A DNA stretch of 64,000 nt from Blautia parvula (GTDB lineage: Bacteria; Bacillota; Clostridia; Lachnospirales; Lachnospiraceae), in NCBI RefSeq assembly GCF_020215665.1, contig NZ_CP084061.1, positions 4,138,501 through 4,202,500 on the forward strand, read 5' to 3'. The position numbers and the translations under genes were made by a program. This document shows, piece by piece, positions 34,551 to 43,849 of this stretch; the first letter of the stretch is position 1; each line of letters begins with the position of its first letter. Below the pieces are notes generated by a model that saw nothing but the letters and a program-made list of their open reading frames with translations, was not told where the DNA came from and ran no database searches.

Positions 34551-35183
34551 ATGAGTAAGATTCAGGCTGTTGCAGATGCTGTTGCTGCTGGAAAAGCAAA
34601 ACTGGTTGGTGGATTAGTTCAGGAAGCACTGGATGACGGATGCCAGGCTGTAGACGTATTAAACGCAATGATCGACGCAATGGGCGTTGTAGGCGAGCGT
34701 TTCAAAAACAACGAGATTTTCGTTCCTGAAATGTTAGTTGCAGCACGTGCAATGAAAAAAGGTGTTGAGGTTCTGAAACCACATCTGGCAAGCGGAAGCG
34801 CCGGCGTATGCGGCAAGATGGTTATCGGAACTGTTGCCGGTGACCTTCATGATATCGGTAAAAACCTTGTTGCCATGATGATCGAGAGTGCCGGATTTGA
34901 AGTTATCGACTTAGGCGTTGATGTACCGACAGAGAAATTCATTGAAACTGTCAAAGCTAACCCGGACGTTAAGATTGTTGGATGTTCTGCTCTTCTGACC
35001 ACAACTATGCCGGCATTAAAAGCTACTGTTGAAGCTTTAAATGCTCAGGATTTCCGCGGCAATATCAAAGTTATGGTTGGCGGCGCTCCTATTACACAGG
35101 AATTCGCTGATGAAATCGGTGCTGATGCTTACACAGCTGACGCTGCATCCGCAGCTCAGAAAGCAAAAGAGCTGGCATCATAA
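34551..35183 (+). CDS. Corrinoid (B12-binding) methyl-carrier protein
   Basis: 210 residues: an N-terminal helical cap (~1-85) and a Rossmann-type B12 domain with GDLHDIGKN, whose His100 is the expected lower cobalt ligand, then VIDLGVDVPTEKF and VGGAPITQEFADEIGADAY. Same layout as MtaC/MtvA-type carriers. Accepts methyl from a substrate-specific methyltransferase and hands it to the pterin enzyme encoded before it. ATG follows GGGAGG. Its codon choice looks biased toward a few preferred codons, consistent with high expression. A terminator follows. Confidence 0.95.
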   Translation: MSKIQAVADAVAAGKAKLVGGLVQEALDDGCQAVDVLNAMIDAMGVVGERFKNNEIFVPEMLVAARAMKKGVEVLKPHLASGSAGVCGKMVIGTVAGDLHDIGKNLVAMMIESAGFEVIDLGVDVPTEKFIETVKANPDVKIVGCSALLTTTMPALKATVEALNAQDFRGNIKVMVGGAPITQEFADEIGADAYTADAASAAQKAKELAS

Positions 35184-35223
35184 TGAAATTAGCTTAAATC
35201 CATATCTGTCATGCATACCCTAT

Positions 35224-35263
35224 AAAGAGGGAGGAGGTACCGTAAGGTGCCTCTTCTCTCTTT
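35224..35263 (+). terminator. Terminator of the methyltransferase/corrinoid operon
   Basis: AAAGAGGGAGGAGGTACC pairs with GGTGCCTCTTCTCTCTTT around GTAA, then runs into T residues. Confidence 0.8.
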
Positions 35264-35275
35264 TTGCTATATTAT

Positions 35276-35319
35276 TGTCACAATGACATATTTACGTGTC
35301 CCCTCCGGTCCACTATAAT
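35276..35319 (+). promoter_or_regulatory. Promoter and possible operator of the second alpha-galactosidase
   Basis: TTTACG (35291-35296), 17-base spacer, perfect TATAAT (35314-35319). Just upstream lies TGTCA-CAA-TGACA (35276-35288), an inverted repeat that could bind a regulator. The enzyme therefore has its own control inside the methyl-transfer cluster. Confidence 0.65.
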
Positions 35320-35370
35320 GAAAACAGATGAATTATTATGTCTATTTTATCTTTTGGAGGAGAACAACGA

Positions 35371-37563
35371 ATGGCTATCAAAAAAGATACTACCGGGAAA
35401 CTATTTACCCTGCTTACCAATAACAGCATGTACCAGATGAAGGTGGACGATCTGGGATTTCTGGTACATACATGGTTTGGAAAAAGGACACCTATATTTG
35501 ACTACTCATACCTGAATGTGGGAAGAGACCGGGGATTTTCCGGCAATCCCTATATAGCAGGCGACAACCGCGCCTATTCTCTTGACACTCTTCCCCAGGA
35601 ATTCCCCACATACGGCAACGGGGACTACAGGGAGAGCGCTGTGCGGATACGCTATGCATCCGGTGCTTCCTCCTGTGAATTCCGCTATGAATCCGCTCAG
35701 ATCCTGGAGGGAAAATATTCCCTTCCCGGCCTTCCTGCTTTCTACGCGCTTAAGGAAGACACTGCTGACACCCTAGTCATCACACTGAAGGACAGCACAC
35801 AGAACGTATATGTACATCTCTATTACGGTGTCCTGGAGGAAAAGGACATTATCACCAGAAGCGTGACTGTGGAAAATAAAGGGGAATCCCCTATTTATCT
35901 GGAGCGTATCATGAGCACCTGTACGGATTTCCAGTTCGGAGACTTTGATTTTATCAGCTTCTACGGACGTCACGCCATGGAGCGCCTGCTCTCCCGCACA
36001 CAGGTCCATCACGGCATACAGTCTGTGGGAAGCACCAGAGGCGCCTCCAGCCATCACTACAATCCTTTTGTGATGCTTGCCGCACAGGGCGCTACAGAGA
36101 CCAGCGGGGAATGTTACGGTTTTTCCTTCCTCTACAGCGGTGATTTTCTGGCTGAGGCAGAGAAGGATCAGAGCGGACAGACCCGCTTCCTCATGGGTAT
36201 CCACCCGGATAATTTCTGCTATAAACTGGATTCCGGAGAAGCATTCCATGCGCCGGAGGCAGCAATGGTCTACAGTGCAGAGGGATTGGAAGCCGTCAGC
36301 CACCGCTTCCACCGCGCGATCCGCAATAACCTCTGCAGAGGTGAGTATAAGAAGGCCCGCCGTCCTGTTCTCATCAACAACTGGGAGGGCACCTACTTTG
36401 ATTTCACCGGAGACAAGCTGGTGGAAATGGCAGAGCAGGCAAAAGATATGGGAGTAGAACTGTTTGTCATGGATGACGGATGGTTCGGAAAACGTGAAAG
36501 TGACAATTCCGGTCTGGGTGACTGGATTGTAAATGAAAAGAAACTGGGATGCACCTTAAAGGACCTCTCCGCCCGCATTCATGCCCTTGGCCTCAAATTC
36601 GGCATATGGTTTGAGCCGGAATGCATCTCTGAGGACAGCGACTTATACCGGGCACATCCCGACTGGGCATTCAAGGTTCCCGAGAAATCACCTGTGAGAA
36701 GCCGTTACCAGCTTGTCCTTGATTTTTCCCGCAAAGAAGTGCGCGACCACATCTACAACATGATGTGTAATGTATTGGACAATGCGCAGGTGGAATACCT
36801 GAAATGGGATTTTAACCGCAGTATCGGGGATATTTTCACCATCGCCCTCCCCGCAGACCGCCAGGGCGAGACAGCACACAAATACATTCTTGGGCTTTAC
36901 GAGTTTCTGGAGAACCTAAACAAACGCTACCCCGGCATGCTCATTGAGGGATGCAGCGGCGGCGGCGGAAGATTTGACGCAGGCATGTTATACTATACCC
37001 CGCAGATCTGGACCAGCGATGACACCGACTCCATCGAACGGCTGAAGATACAGTACGGCACCTCCTTCTGCTATCCTGTCAGTACCATGGGCGCCCATGT
37101 CTCAGCCTCCCCTAACCACCAGACAGGCAGGGCTGCTTCCCTGAGTACAAGAGCAACAGTCGCTATGGCCGGCACCTTTGGCTACGAACTGGACCCTGCA
37201 AAACTGACGGAGGAGGAAAAGGCGGAAGTCAGGACACAGATCGAGACATTTAAGAAATATTATTCCCTTATCCAGGACGGCACCTATTACCGTCTGGCAA
37301 GTCCTTATGAAAATGAAGAATATACGGTATGGGAATTTGCCGCGGAGGATAAGAGTGAGGCACTGCTGGGCATTGTCTCCACAAAACTCACTGCAAACAA
37401 CCTCTTTACCTGCATCCGACTGCGCGGGCTGGACCCGAATGCCATGTACCGCATGGGTGACAAGACCTATTTGGGAGCTGCCCTTATGGAGGCAGGACTC
37501 CCCATGCCGGTACCGGAAACGGAATATCAGAGCTGGAATCTGCATTTAGTAAAAGAATCCTGA
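35371..37563 (+). CDS. Alpha-galactosidase, GH36 (second copy)
   Basis: 730 residues from ATG 35371, preceded by GGAGGAG; an in-frame ATG at 35338 lies before that site. Catalytic motifs match GH36: LFVMDDGWFGKRESD, nucleophile Asp480 in YLKWDFNRS, IEGCSGGGGRFDAGM, and SDDTD with its first Asp at 550. Differs widely from the enzyme at 13166, including LKFGIWFEPECI against LKFGLWVELEMV. No signal peptide. It has its own promoter and terminator and sits between two parts of a methyl-transfer cluster, with no transporter beside it. Confidence 0.93.
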   Translation: MAIKKDTTGKLFTLLTNNSMYQMKVDDLGFLVHTWFGKRTPIFDYSYLNVGRDRGFSGNPYIAGDNRAYSLDTLPQEFPTYGNGDYRESAVRIRYASGASSCEFRYESAQILEGKYSLPGLPAFYALKEDTADTLVITLKDSTQNVYVHLYYGVLEEKDIITRSVTVENKGESPIYLERIMSTCTDFQFGDFDFISFYGRHAMERLLSRTQVHHGIQSVGSTRGASSHHYNPFVMLAAQGATETSGECYGFSFLYSGDFLAEAEKDQSGQTRFLMGIHPDNFCYKLDSGEAFHAPEAAMVYSAEGLEAVSHRFHRAIRNNLCRGEYKKARRPVLINNWEGTYFDFTGDKLVEMAEQAKDMGVELFVMDDGWFGKRESDNSGLGDWIVNEKKLGCTLKDLSARIHALGLKFGIWFEPECISEDSDLYRAHPDWAFKVPEKSPVRSRYQLVLDFSRKEVRDHIYNMMCNVLDNAQVEYLKWDFNRSIGDIFTIALPADRQGETAHKYILGLYEFLENLNKRYPGMLIEGCSGGGGRFDAGMLYYTPQIWTSDDTDSIERLKIQYGTSFCYPVSTMGAHVSASPNHQTGRAASLSTRATVAMAGTFGYELDPAKLTEEEKAEVRTQIETFKKYYSLIQDGTYYRLASPYENEEYTVWEFAAEDKSEALLGIVSTKLTANNLFTCIRLRGLDPNAMYRMGDKTYLGAALMEAGLPMPVPETEYQSWNLHLVKES

Positions 37564-37604
37564 TAAATTCCTAATAAATTTCATATAAAATCTTTCATAA
37601 CTTA

Positions 37605-37628
37605 ACCGCGGCAGTTTACTGCCGCGGT
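37605..37628 (+). terminator. Terminator of the second alpha-galactosidase
   Basis: ACCGCGGCAG and CTGCCGCGGT form a perfect stem around a four-base loop, then CTTTTCTG. Confidence 0.8.
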
Positions 37629-37673
37629 CTTTTCTGTTATACTTACTCTATAGCAAAATTGGGGGAATGAAAA

Positions 37674-39410
37674 TTGAAAACACATGAAGTAACTTTTATC
37701 CGTGAAGGCAAAAGTATTCAGGCAGAAGAAGGCACTACCCTGCTGCAGGCGCAGCGTCAGGCAGGCCTTGACCCGGATGCTCCCTGCGGCGGGCAGGGCA
37801 CCTGCGGAAAATGCATGGTACACGTGACAAAAGGTCCCGTGACCGGCGTTCTGAAAGCCTGTCAGACTAAGATCACAGGGGATATGACAGTTGACACCCT
37901 TGTGAGAGAAAAGGAACATGCTATACTGGCAGAAGGCTTCTCCCGCCCGGTACCGCTCCATCCTCTGCTCCGGTTCGGCAGAATACATATCCGCAAGATA
38001 AAACCAGGGGATAATCTGTCTGACTGGGACCGCCTGAAACTGGCGCTGGAGGAATCCTTCGGGGAGAGCATGGAACATCTCAGACCGGATCTTCAAACGG
38101 CTTCCGGCCTGTATGAAATGCTCAAAGAGACGGATACCTGGTATGCGGCAGTATCCGGGGATACCCTTCTGGATCTGCAGAAAGATCCCATCAAGGGATA
38201 TCTGGCCGCATTCGACATCGGAACCACTACGGTAGTAGGGTATCTGATGGATGCACGCACAGGCAGGGTTCTGGCCGTTGAGAGCAGCATGAATCCCCAG
38301 GCCCAGTACGGGGCTGATGTCATCATGCGTGCCAACTACGCACTTGAGAACGGAACGGAGAATCTGAGCTCCTGCATCCGCCAGACAGTCCAGTCTATTC
38401 TGGACATACTGGCAGAGAAGTCAGGGATCAGCACAGATCGTATTTACCAGACCTGTATTGTGGGCAACACCTGCATGCATCATCTGTTTCTGGGTATATC
38501 CCCGGGAGCGCTTGTGCACGCCCCCTATAATCCGGCCATCAGCCAGCTTCTCTTTTTGAAAGCTTCAGACTTTGACCTGCATATCCACCCCAAAGGCCAG
38601 CTTATCCTGCTGCCCGATGTGGCAGGCTTTGTAGGCGCTGATACCATGGGATGCCTGCTCTGCATCCGACCAGACCAGCAGGATGAAATCTCTCTGATGA
38701 TCGACATCGGAACCAACGGAGAGATGGTGCTGGGCAGTAAAGAACGCCTGGCAGCCTGCTCCACAGCCGCCGGCCCTGCTTTTGAGGGAGCCAAGATCGA
38801 ATGCGGCATGAGGGGCGCATCCGGTGCTGTAGACCATGTGGAATACAGCGACGGAAAATGGAGCTACACCACCGTAGGCGGAGAGAAAGCCATCGGGATC
38901 TGCGGTTCCGGCCTTATTGACCTGATCGCCTGCCTGAGAAAAGCAGGTATCATTGACGAGTCCGGTAAGCTTTTATCCGAGGACGGCACAGCCTCCTTTA
39001 CGCTGGTTCCGGCAGACGAGAGCGGAAACGGCAGCGCTGTTTACTTAAGCCAGAAGGATGTGCGGGAGGTACAGCTTGCCAAAGCTGCCATTGCCGCCGG
39101 CATCCAGCTTCTGCAGAAAGAGCTTGGCATAACCGTTGACCAGATCGCACACGTATATATTGCGGGAGCTTTCGGCAACTATATGAATCCTGAGAGCGCC
39201 TGTGACATCGGCCTGATTCCCATATCTTTGAAAGACAGGATCGTACCCGTGGGAAATGCCGCCGGAGAAGGTTCTAAAATCGCACTCATCAACAGGGAAG
39301 AGCTGTTCTACTCGGATATCCTGGCAAAGGAGATATCTTTTGTGGAGCTGGCCGCTTCTCCGGAATTCCAGGACTGCTTTGTGGATGAACTGGAATTTCC
39401 GGAACAATAG
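37674..39410 (+). CDS. Corrinoid-activating iron-sulfur protein (RACo/ASKHA type)
   Basis: 578 residues from TTG 37674, about eight bases past GGGGGAA. N-terminal plant-ferredoxin-like 2Fe-2S domain with Cys38, Cys44, Cys47 (PCGGQGTCGKC) and Cys63, a linker, then a large ASKHA ATP-binding domain with AAFDIGTTTVVGYLM and MIDIGTNGEMVLG. Such proteins reduce inactive Co(II) corrinoid to Co(I) at ATP expense, keeping methyl-transfer systems alive. Probably serves both corrinoid proteins of this cluster. It is followed by DUF2284 and the second corrinoid protein on the same strand. Confidence 0.92.
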   Translation: MKTHEVTFIREGKSIQAEEGTTLLQAQRQAGLDPDAPCGGQGTCGKCMVHVTKGPVTGVLKACQTKITGDMTVDTLVREKEHAILAEGFSRPVPLHPLLRFGRIHIRKIKPGDNLSDWDRLKLALEESFGESMEHLRPDLQTASGLYEMLKETDTWYAAVSGDTLLDLQKDPIKGYLAAFDIGTTTVVGYLMDARTGRVLAVESSMNPQAQYGADVIMRANYALENGTENLSSCIRQTVQSILDILAEKSGISTDRIYQTCIVGNTCMHHLFLGISPGALVHAPYNPAISQLLFLKASDFDLHIHPKGQLILLPDVAGFVGADTMGCLLCIRPDQQDEISLMIDIGTNGEMVLGSKERLAACSTAAGPAFEGAKIECGMRGASGAVDHVEYSDGKWSYTTVGGEKAIGICGSGLIDLIACLRKAGIIDESGKLLSEDGTASFTLVPADESGNGSAVYLSQKDVREVQLAKAAIAAGIQLLQKELGITVDQIAHVYIAGAFGNYMNPESACDIGLIPISLKDRIVPVGNAAGEGSKIALINREELFYSDILAKEISFVELAASPEFQDCFVDELEFPEQ

Positions 39411-39436
39411 AGAATGAAATGATTGGGGGTTTTTAC

Positions 39437-39976
39437 GTGATCAACTATGAAGAACTGGAGAAGCTGGGACTGGATACCGGCTTCTCCCATATCGCACCAT
39501 TAAAATGCAGCACCATTGAACTGCTTCCCGAGGTCCGCCAGATGTGCGAAGCCAACACCTGCGGCATGTACGGCAAGCGCTGGAGCTGCCCTCCCGGATG
39601 CGGAACTCTGGAGGACTGCCGTGCCAAGATCAACCAGTATCAGGCCGGCATCTTGGTACAGACCGTGGGAGAACTGGAAGATTCCATGGACGGGGAAACC
39701 ATGATGGAGACAGAGGCCCTGCATAAACAGAACTTCTACGCCATGGAAAAACTGCTCCGCGAAACATATCCCGATATGCTGGCTATCGGCGCCGGCTGCT
39801 GTACCAAATGTGAGACCTGTACCTATCCTGACGAGCCGTGCCGCTTTCCCAAGAAAGCATTTTCTTCCATGGAAGCCTATGGCATGCTGGTCACCCAAAT
39901 CTGCAAAGCCAACGATATGACTTATTATTATGGTCCCTGCACCATTGCCTATACCAGTTGTTATCTGCTGGAATAA
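39437..39976 (+). CDS. DUF2284 cysteine-rich protein
   Basis: 179 residues from GTG 39437, six bases after GGGGGT; an ATG at 39419 is in frame but lies before that site. Contains many cysteines in metal-site-like groups (RWSCPPGCGTLEDC, GCCTKCETCTYPDEPC, PCTIAYTSC), as in DUF2284 proteins, presumed to bind an iron-sulfur cluster. These genes often accompany corrinoid methyltransferases; function is not established. It lies 26 bases behind the activator gene and is probably co-transcribed; an electron-transfer or corrinoid-maintenance role is inference. Confidence 0.85.
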   Translation: MINYEELEKLGLDTGFSHIAPLKCSTIELLPEVRQMCEANTCGMYGKRWSCPPGCGTLEDCRAKINQYQAGILVQTVGELEDSMDGETMMETEALHKQNFYAMEKLLRETYPDMLAIGAGCCTKCETCTYPDEPCRFPKKAFSSMEAYGMLVTQICKANDMTYYYGPCTIAYTSCYLLE

Positions 39977-39986
39977 AGACTATTTC

Positions 39987-40014
39987 GTAACGGTTCCGCA
40001 TTCCGGTCCGTTAC
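39987..40014 (+). terminator. Possible attenuating hairpin before the second corrinoid gene
   Basis: GTAACGG and CCGTTAC form a 7-base stem followed by ACCTTTTCTTT, 32 bases before the next start codon. Confidence 0.5.
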
Positions 40015-40045
40015 ACCTTTTCTTTCATTGGAACAGGAGGACATC

Positions 40046-40681
40046 ATGACTACTTTAGAAGAACTTCGTCAGGCAATTGAAAACGGGCATCCTCGTGATG
40101 CCCAGTTTCTTGTGTTCAGAGCTTTGGAGGAACATATAAATCCTTCCGTCATCGTTGAGCAGGCCATGGTGCCTGCCATGAAGACCGTGGGGGAATATTA
40201 TAAACAAAATGATGCCGATATCCCCAAAATACTGGCTGCTGCCCGCAGTGTAAGAAAGGGGTTCGACATTCTGGAAGAAAAATACGGAATCATGGAAGAA
40301 CGGAGTATAGGCACCGTTATCCTGGGCACCGTTGAGGGTGACCTGCACGATGTAGGAAAAAACCTTGTTGCGATCATGTTCCGCAGTGCCGGGTTCAAGG
40401 TCATCGACCTGGGTGTCGACATTCCGGAGAAACAATTTCTGAAGGCAGTCCGCGATAATCCGGAGGTTTCCATTGTATGCATCTCCTCCCTGCTCACCAC
40501 TTCCATACCGGAAATGCAGCAGGTCGTCAAATCCCTGCGCCGACATGACAAGGAACACCGATTGAAGATCATGGTGGGCGGAGGTGCCGTCACACAGGAA
40601 TTTGCGGACACCATCGGCGCAGATGCCTACACGGAAACAGCAGTGGATGCCGCGGAGAAAGCCAAGACATTTATCATATAA
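40046..40681 (+). CDS. Corrinoid (B12-binding) methyl-carrier protein, second
   Basis: 211 residues from ATG 40046 after ACAGGAGG. Same cap plus B12-domain layout as the protein at 34551, with GDLHDVGKN (His101), VIDLGVDIPEKQF and VGGGAVTQEFADTIGADAY. The two proteins are clearly paralogous but well diverged, especially in the cap, which suggests different partner methyltransferases. It precedes a PucR-like regulator by 13 bases. Confidence 0.95.
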   Translation: MTTLEELRQAIENGHPRDAQFLVFRALEEHINPSVIVEQAMVPAMKTVGEYYKQNDADIPKILAAARSVRKGFDILEEKYGIMEERSIGTVILGTVEGDLHDVGKNLVAIMFRSAGFKVIDLGVDIPEKQFLKAVRDNPEVSIVCISSLLTTSIPEMQQVVKSLRRHDKEHRLKIMVGGGAVTQEFADTIGADAYTETAVDAAEKAKTFII

Positions 40682-40694
40682 ACGGGGGATCATT

Positions 40695-42227
40695 TTGAAG
40701 TTATCAGCAGTGCTTTTATCTGAAATGATTAATAAAGAATTTCATGTTGTCTCACAGGGTAACCTGGAGACAACTGAGAGTTTTCTGCGTCCATTTTTAT
40801 TTGAGGATGGTTCCGGTTTCTCCACCGGGCATATCTGCCTTGTGAGAACCGGGGACACGGAGTCCCTTTCTTCCCAGCTCACGGGACCGGTCTTTCTGAT
40901 CATATCGGGAAACCTGGATGAGACCTTTTCACCGCCTCCGCACCCATATCTTGTTCTCGATGCAAGTTATTCCCTGAGCCGTATCTTTAATTTTATACAG
41001 GACCTCTATGACACATACGACAGTTGGGATGAACATCTGAGCACGATCCTGCTGAGCAACGGCAGCATTCGGGATCTCTTAAGCGTATCCCTGGAAATTT
41101 TCCATAATCCCCTGTCTGTCATCGGCCTGGATTTTGCACCCGTGGCAAGTGCAGGTACAGAACACATTCCGGAGAAATACCATATGTACTCAGAGGACGG
41201 ACTCAACATTGAGTACGTCAACGCCCTGGCTCAGGATGAGGCTTATACAAAAATGCAGGAGGCCGCTGACCCTGTATTCTACCCGGGATACATCACAGGA
41301 CTGAACACCCTGAATATGAACGTAAAACAGGACGGGCACACCACACACCGCCTTGTCCTCATCGAATACGAACATCCCCTGGACAAAGGAAACGGATACC
41401 TTCTCTCGCATCTGGCAGGCTATGTGGAATATCTGCTCTACCATGAACAGGCTCCCGCTTCACGCCAGTCGGACGCTCTGCACAAGATCCTTATCACTGT
41501 GCTGTCCGACCGCACTGCAGACTATCTGGACATCAGCCAGCGTCTGTCTGCCCTTGGGTGGAGCACACAGCACGACTATCTGTGCCTTATTTTCCAGATC
41601 ACTTACCTGGATCAGAAAAAGATCACCACAAGAGCTATCTGTAATTATCTGGACAAGCAGTTTCCCTATTCCTGCAGTTTTCTCTTCAAAGAGGAGATCG
41701 TGGCCTATTTTAATCTGAGCCGTCTGGAGATGGACGCGGACACAGTGGCGGGCAAACTCACCTATTTTATCAGGGACAGTTTCCTGAAAGCCGGATACAG
41801 CCGTCCCATGAAGGGCCACATGAACCTGAGGCGTCAGTATATCCAGGCCAGCACAGCTCTGGATGTGGGAAGCAGGAAAAAGCCTTATCTGTGGATCCAT
41901 CACTTCAACAACGTGGCTCTGACCTACATACTGGAACAGTCCACCCGAAGGCTTCCCGGCTATATGCTCTGCCATGAGAAGCTTCTGGACCTGCAGAGGA
42001 TGGACCGGGAACAGAACACGGAGTATATGCTCACACTGAGGACCTACCTGGAAGAGAATCTGAATGCCACACAGGCAGCATCCCTGCTCTTTATCCACCG
42101 CAGTACCTTCCTGTACCGCCTGGACAAGATCAAGAACATTCTGGACTCCGGACTGGATGACCCGGAAGAGATTTTTTACCTGAACTTATCTTTCCGTCTT
42201 CTGGAGCAGGAGGAGGAGAAAAACTGA
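40695..42227 (+). CDS. PucR family transcriptional regulator
   Basis: 510 residues from TTG 40695, which follows GGGGGAT; longer in-frame starts overlap the corrinoid gene. A central region has weak similarity to sensor domains, and the C-terminus is the PucR-type helix-turn-helix YLEENLNATQAASLLFIHRS plus TFLYRLDKI. PucR proteins generally activate catabolic genes. Placed next to corrinoid and methyltransferase genes, it probably responds to the methylated substrate. It converges, one base apart, on a second PucR-like gene. Confidence 0.85.
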   Translation: MKLSAVLLSEMINKEFHVVSQGNLETTESFLRPFLFEDGSGFSTGHICLVRTGDTESLSSQLTGPVFLIISGNLDETFSPPPHPYLVLDASYSLSRIFNFIQDLYDTYDSWDEHLSTILLSNGSIRDLLSVSLEIFHNPLSVIGLDFAPVASAGTEHIPEKYHMYSEDGLNIEYVNALAQDEAYTKMQEAADPVFYPGYITGLNTLNMNVKQDGHTTHRLVLIEYEHPLDKGNGYLLSHLAGYVEYLLYHEQAPASRQSDALHKILITVLSDRTADYLDISQRLSALGWSTQHDYLCLIFQITYLDQKKITTRAICNYLDKQFPYSCSFLFKEEIVAYFNLSRLEMDADTVAGKLTYFIRDSFLKAGYSRPMKGHMNLRRQYIQASTALDVGSRKKPYLWIHHFNNVALTYILEQSTRRLPGYMLCHEKLLDLQRMDREQNTEYMLTLRTYLEENLNATQAASLLFIHRSTFLYRLDKIKNILDSGLDDPEEIFYLNLSFRLLEQEEEKN

Positions 42228-42228
42228 G

Positions 42229-43755
42229 CTACTGTTTTCCCTCCTCCAGTATATAAAAGGAGACAGAGAGGTACAGCCTGGAGCGGAAATCCTCCAGATC
42301 TGTCTGTATCAGTTCACCTATCCTCTCCAGCCGGTTCAGAAAAGTACTCCTGTGGATAAACAGCTTTTTGGCTGTCACTGCCGCGTTATACCTGCACTGC
42401 AGGTAACAGTATAATGTCTTGTAATACTCTGTATGCATCTTCTCATCGTGTTCTATCAGCTTCAGAATCCCCGGCGCGCATATCTGTTCCGGCTCAAACA
42501 CCCCTCTCCCGTGAATCAGGATATAGTCAAGGGCATAGTCGTCAAACCTGAAATACCAGGGGGTGGCATCCTTTCTCATGCCCAGCTCCAGGGCAATATC
42601 CGTCTGCTTAAACGCATTCTGTATCCCGTCAAATCCCCTGAATTTTCTGCTGATCCCTGCTGCCAGGAGATTTTCCCTGAGAAAATAAGCCAGCTCGGGC
42701 TGAAAGTCCGTCATATGAAGCCTGCTTCCGTTCAAAAGTACCATGAGGCTGTCATTATGAGCCACGCAGCAGGTATCTTTCCACTGCTGCTCCATCTGCG
42801 GGCACAGGTATTTGTCATACAGGGATTTGTCATATCTGTAGCTTGGGCGCATCTGGATCAGATAGTAGGCATCTTCCTCAGACCAGGATAGATTCCCCAG
42901 TGCACTCCGCAGCCTCTCCCCCGGCACGGAGCTCCCCTTTAATGTAAGCCTCAGAAGTTCATGCAGGCTGTCAAGGGAGCGGTCAGCCATATGAAAGGCC
43001 CCGAAACGCTCATACATCCGCTCCACATATCCGGCTGCCATGAGAAGCAGATCCTTGTGATACTCATTATTCAAAGGCGATGTGCAGGATACCGCCATCA
43101 GCTTGCCGATAAATTTTCCCTCAAAGAACAGATTCCTGCACAGAAATGTCACCTGCTCCAGCGTATAAGTATACACTCCCGCAAGTGTCATGCTCCGCTG
43201 ATAGGCGGGATCTGATATAAGCTGGCTCACCATCTGCATGGGAAGAGTGCTGCTCTCATTCATAAATCCATTAGCAAACCTCCCCTCCCTGTCAGCCAAA
43301 GCCACATAGGAAAAGCTGGCATCCATCAGCGCAAGAGGCGTCTCAAAAATCCTCCCGAAGCACTCCATCAGTTCCCCGAAATCCTGATTCTCCATAAACA
43401 CTTCCGTCACGGAATACCCCATCTCCTCAAAGTATTGAAATATCTCCTGAAGGTCATTGAGCACCTGCTCCCTGGGTATCCTTTCATCCAGAACAAGCAG
43501 GTCTGTATCAATCCGACAAAATATATCATCCACTTCCCCAAAGCAGATAAAAATACAGTCCTTCCATAAGGAGGAATCCAGGCCTATTTTCATAAGTTCC
43601 TCATTGAAGATCAGCACCATATGTCCTCTGCAGTCCTGTCCATCCCTGTAGTAGACAGGCCTCTCCACCTTTATTTTACAGGGGTTGCAGGAAATCCGCC
43701 TGGCGTCGTACCTTTTTTTCAGATGATAATAAATTTGATAAAAAGTCAATTTCAT
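42229..43755 (-). CDS. PucR family transcriptional regulator (second)
   Basis: 508 residues, same layout as the convergent neighbour; its C-terminal helix-turn-helix reads YLQCRYNAAVTAKKLFIHRS and TFLNRLERI. The two are paralogues of nearly equal length. ATG 43755 follows GGAGGTGATT. It diverges from the URO-D-type methyltransferase gene, with the TCCTACA-N3-TGTAG motif between them, so control of that gene is likely. Confidence 0.85.
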   Translation of the reverse strand: MKLTFYQIYYHLKKRYDARRISCNPCKIKVERPVYYRDGQDCRGHMVLIFNEELMKIGLDSSLWKDCIFICFGEVDDIFCRIDTDLLVLDERIPREQVLNDLQEIFQYFEEMGYSVTEVFMENQDFGELMECFGRIFETPLALMDASFSYVALADREGRFANGFMNESSTLPMQMVSQLISDPAYQRSMTLAGVYTYTLEQVTFLCRNLFFEGKFIGKLMAVSCTSPLNNEYHKDLLLMAAGYVERMYERFGAFHMADRSLDSLHELLRLTLKGSSVPGERLRSALGNLSWSEEDAYYLIQMRPSYRYDKSLYDKYLCPQMEQQWKDTCCVAHNDSLMVLLNGSRLHMTDFQPELAYFLRENLLAAGISRKFRGFDGIQNAFKQTDIALELGMRKDATPWYFRFDDYALDYILIHGRGVFEPEQICAPGILKLIEHDEKMHTEYYKTLYCYLQCRYNAAVTAKKLFIHRSTFLNRLERIGELIQTDLEDFRSRLYLSVSFYILEEGKQ

Positions 43756-43770
43756 TTAAAATCACCTCCC

Positions 43771-43787
43771 TCCTACAAAGTGTAGTG
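43771..43787. promoter_or_regulatory. Candidate PucR-type operator, copy 2
   Basis: TCCTACA-AAG-TGTAGTG, the same motif as at 33531 with two mismatches in the right arm. It ends 33 bases before the -35 box of the next promoter, almost the same distance as copy 1. Confidence 0.55.
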
Positions 43788-43820
43788 TATTCATACAGAA
43801 AAGTCAATTATTTCATCGTA

Positions 43821-43849
43821 TTTACCAGACCTGACAATTCTGTTATTAT
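43821..43849 (+). promoter_or_regulatory. Promoter of the URO-D-type methyltransferase
   Basis: TTTACC (43821-43826), 17-base spacer, TATTAT (43844-43849), about 135 bases before the start codon. The leader between them contains two hairpins (TCAGCACAGG/CCTGCTGA near 43876-43903 and GTCATGG/CCATGAC near 43922-43948). Confidence 0.5.
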
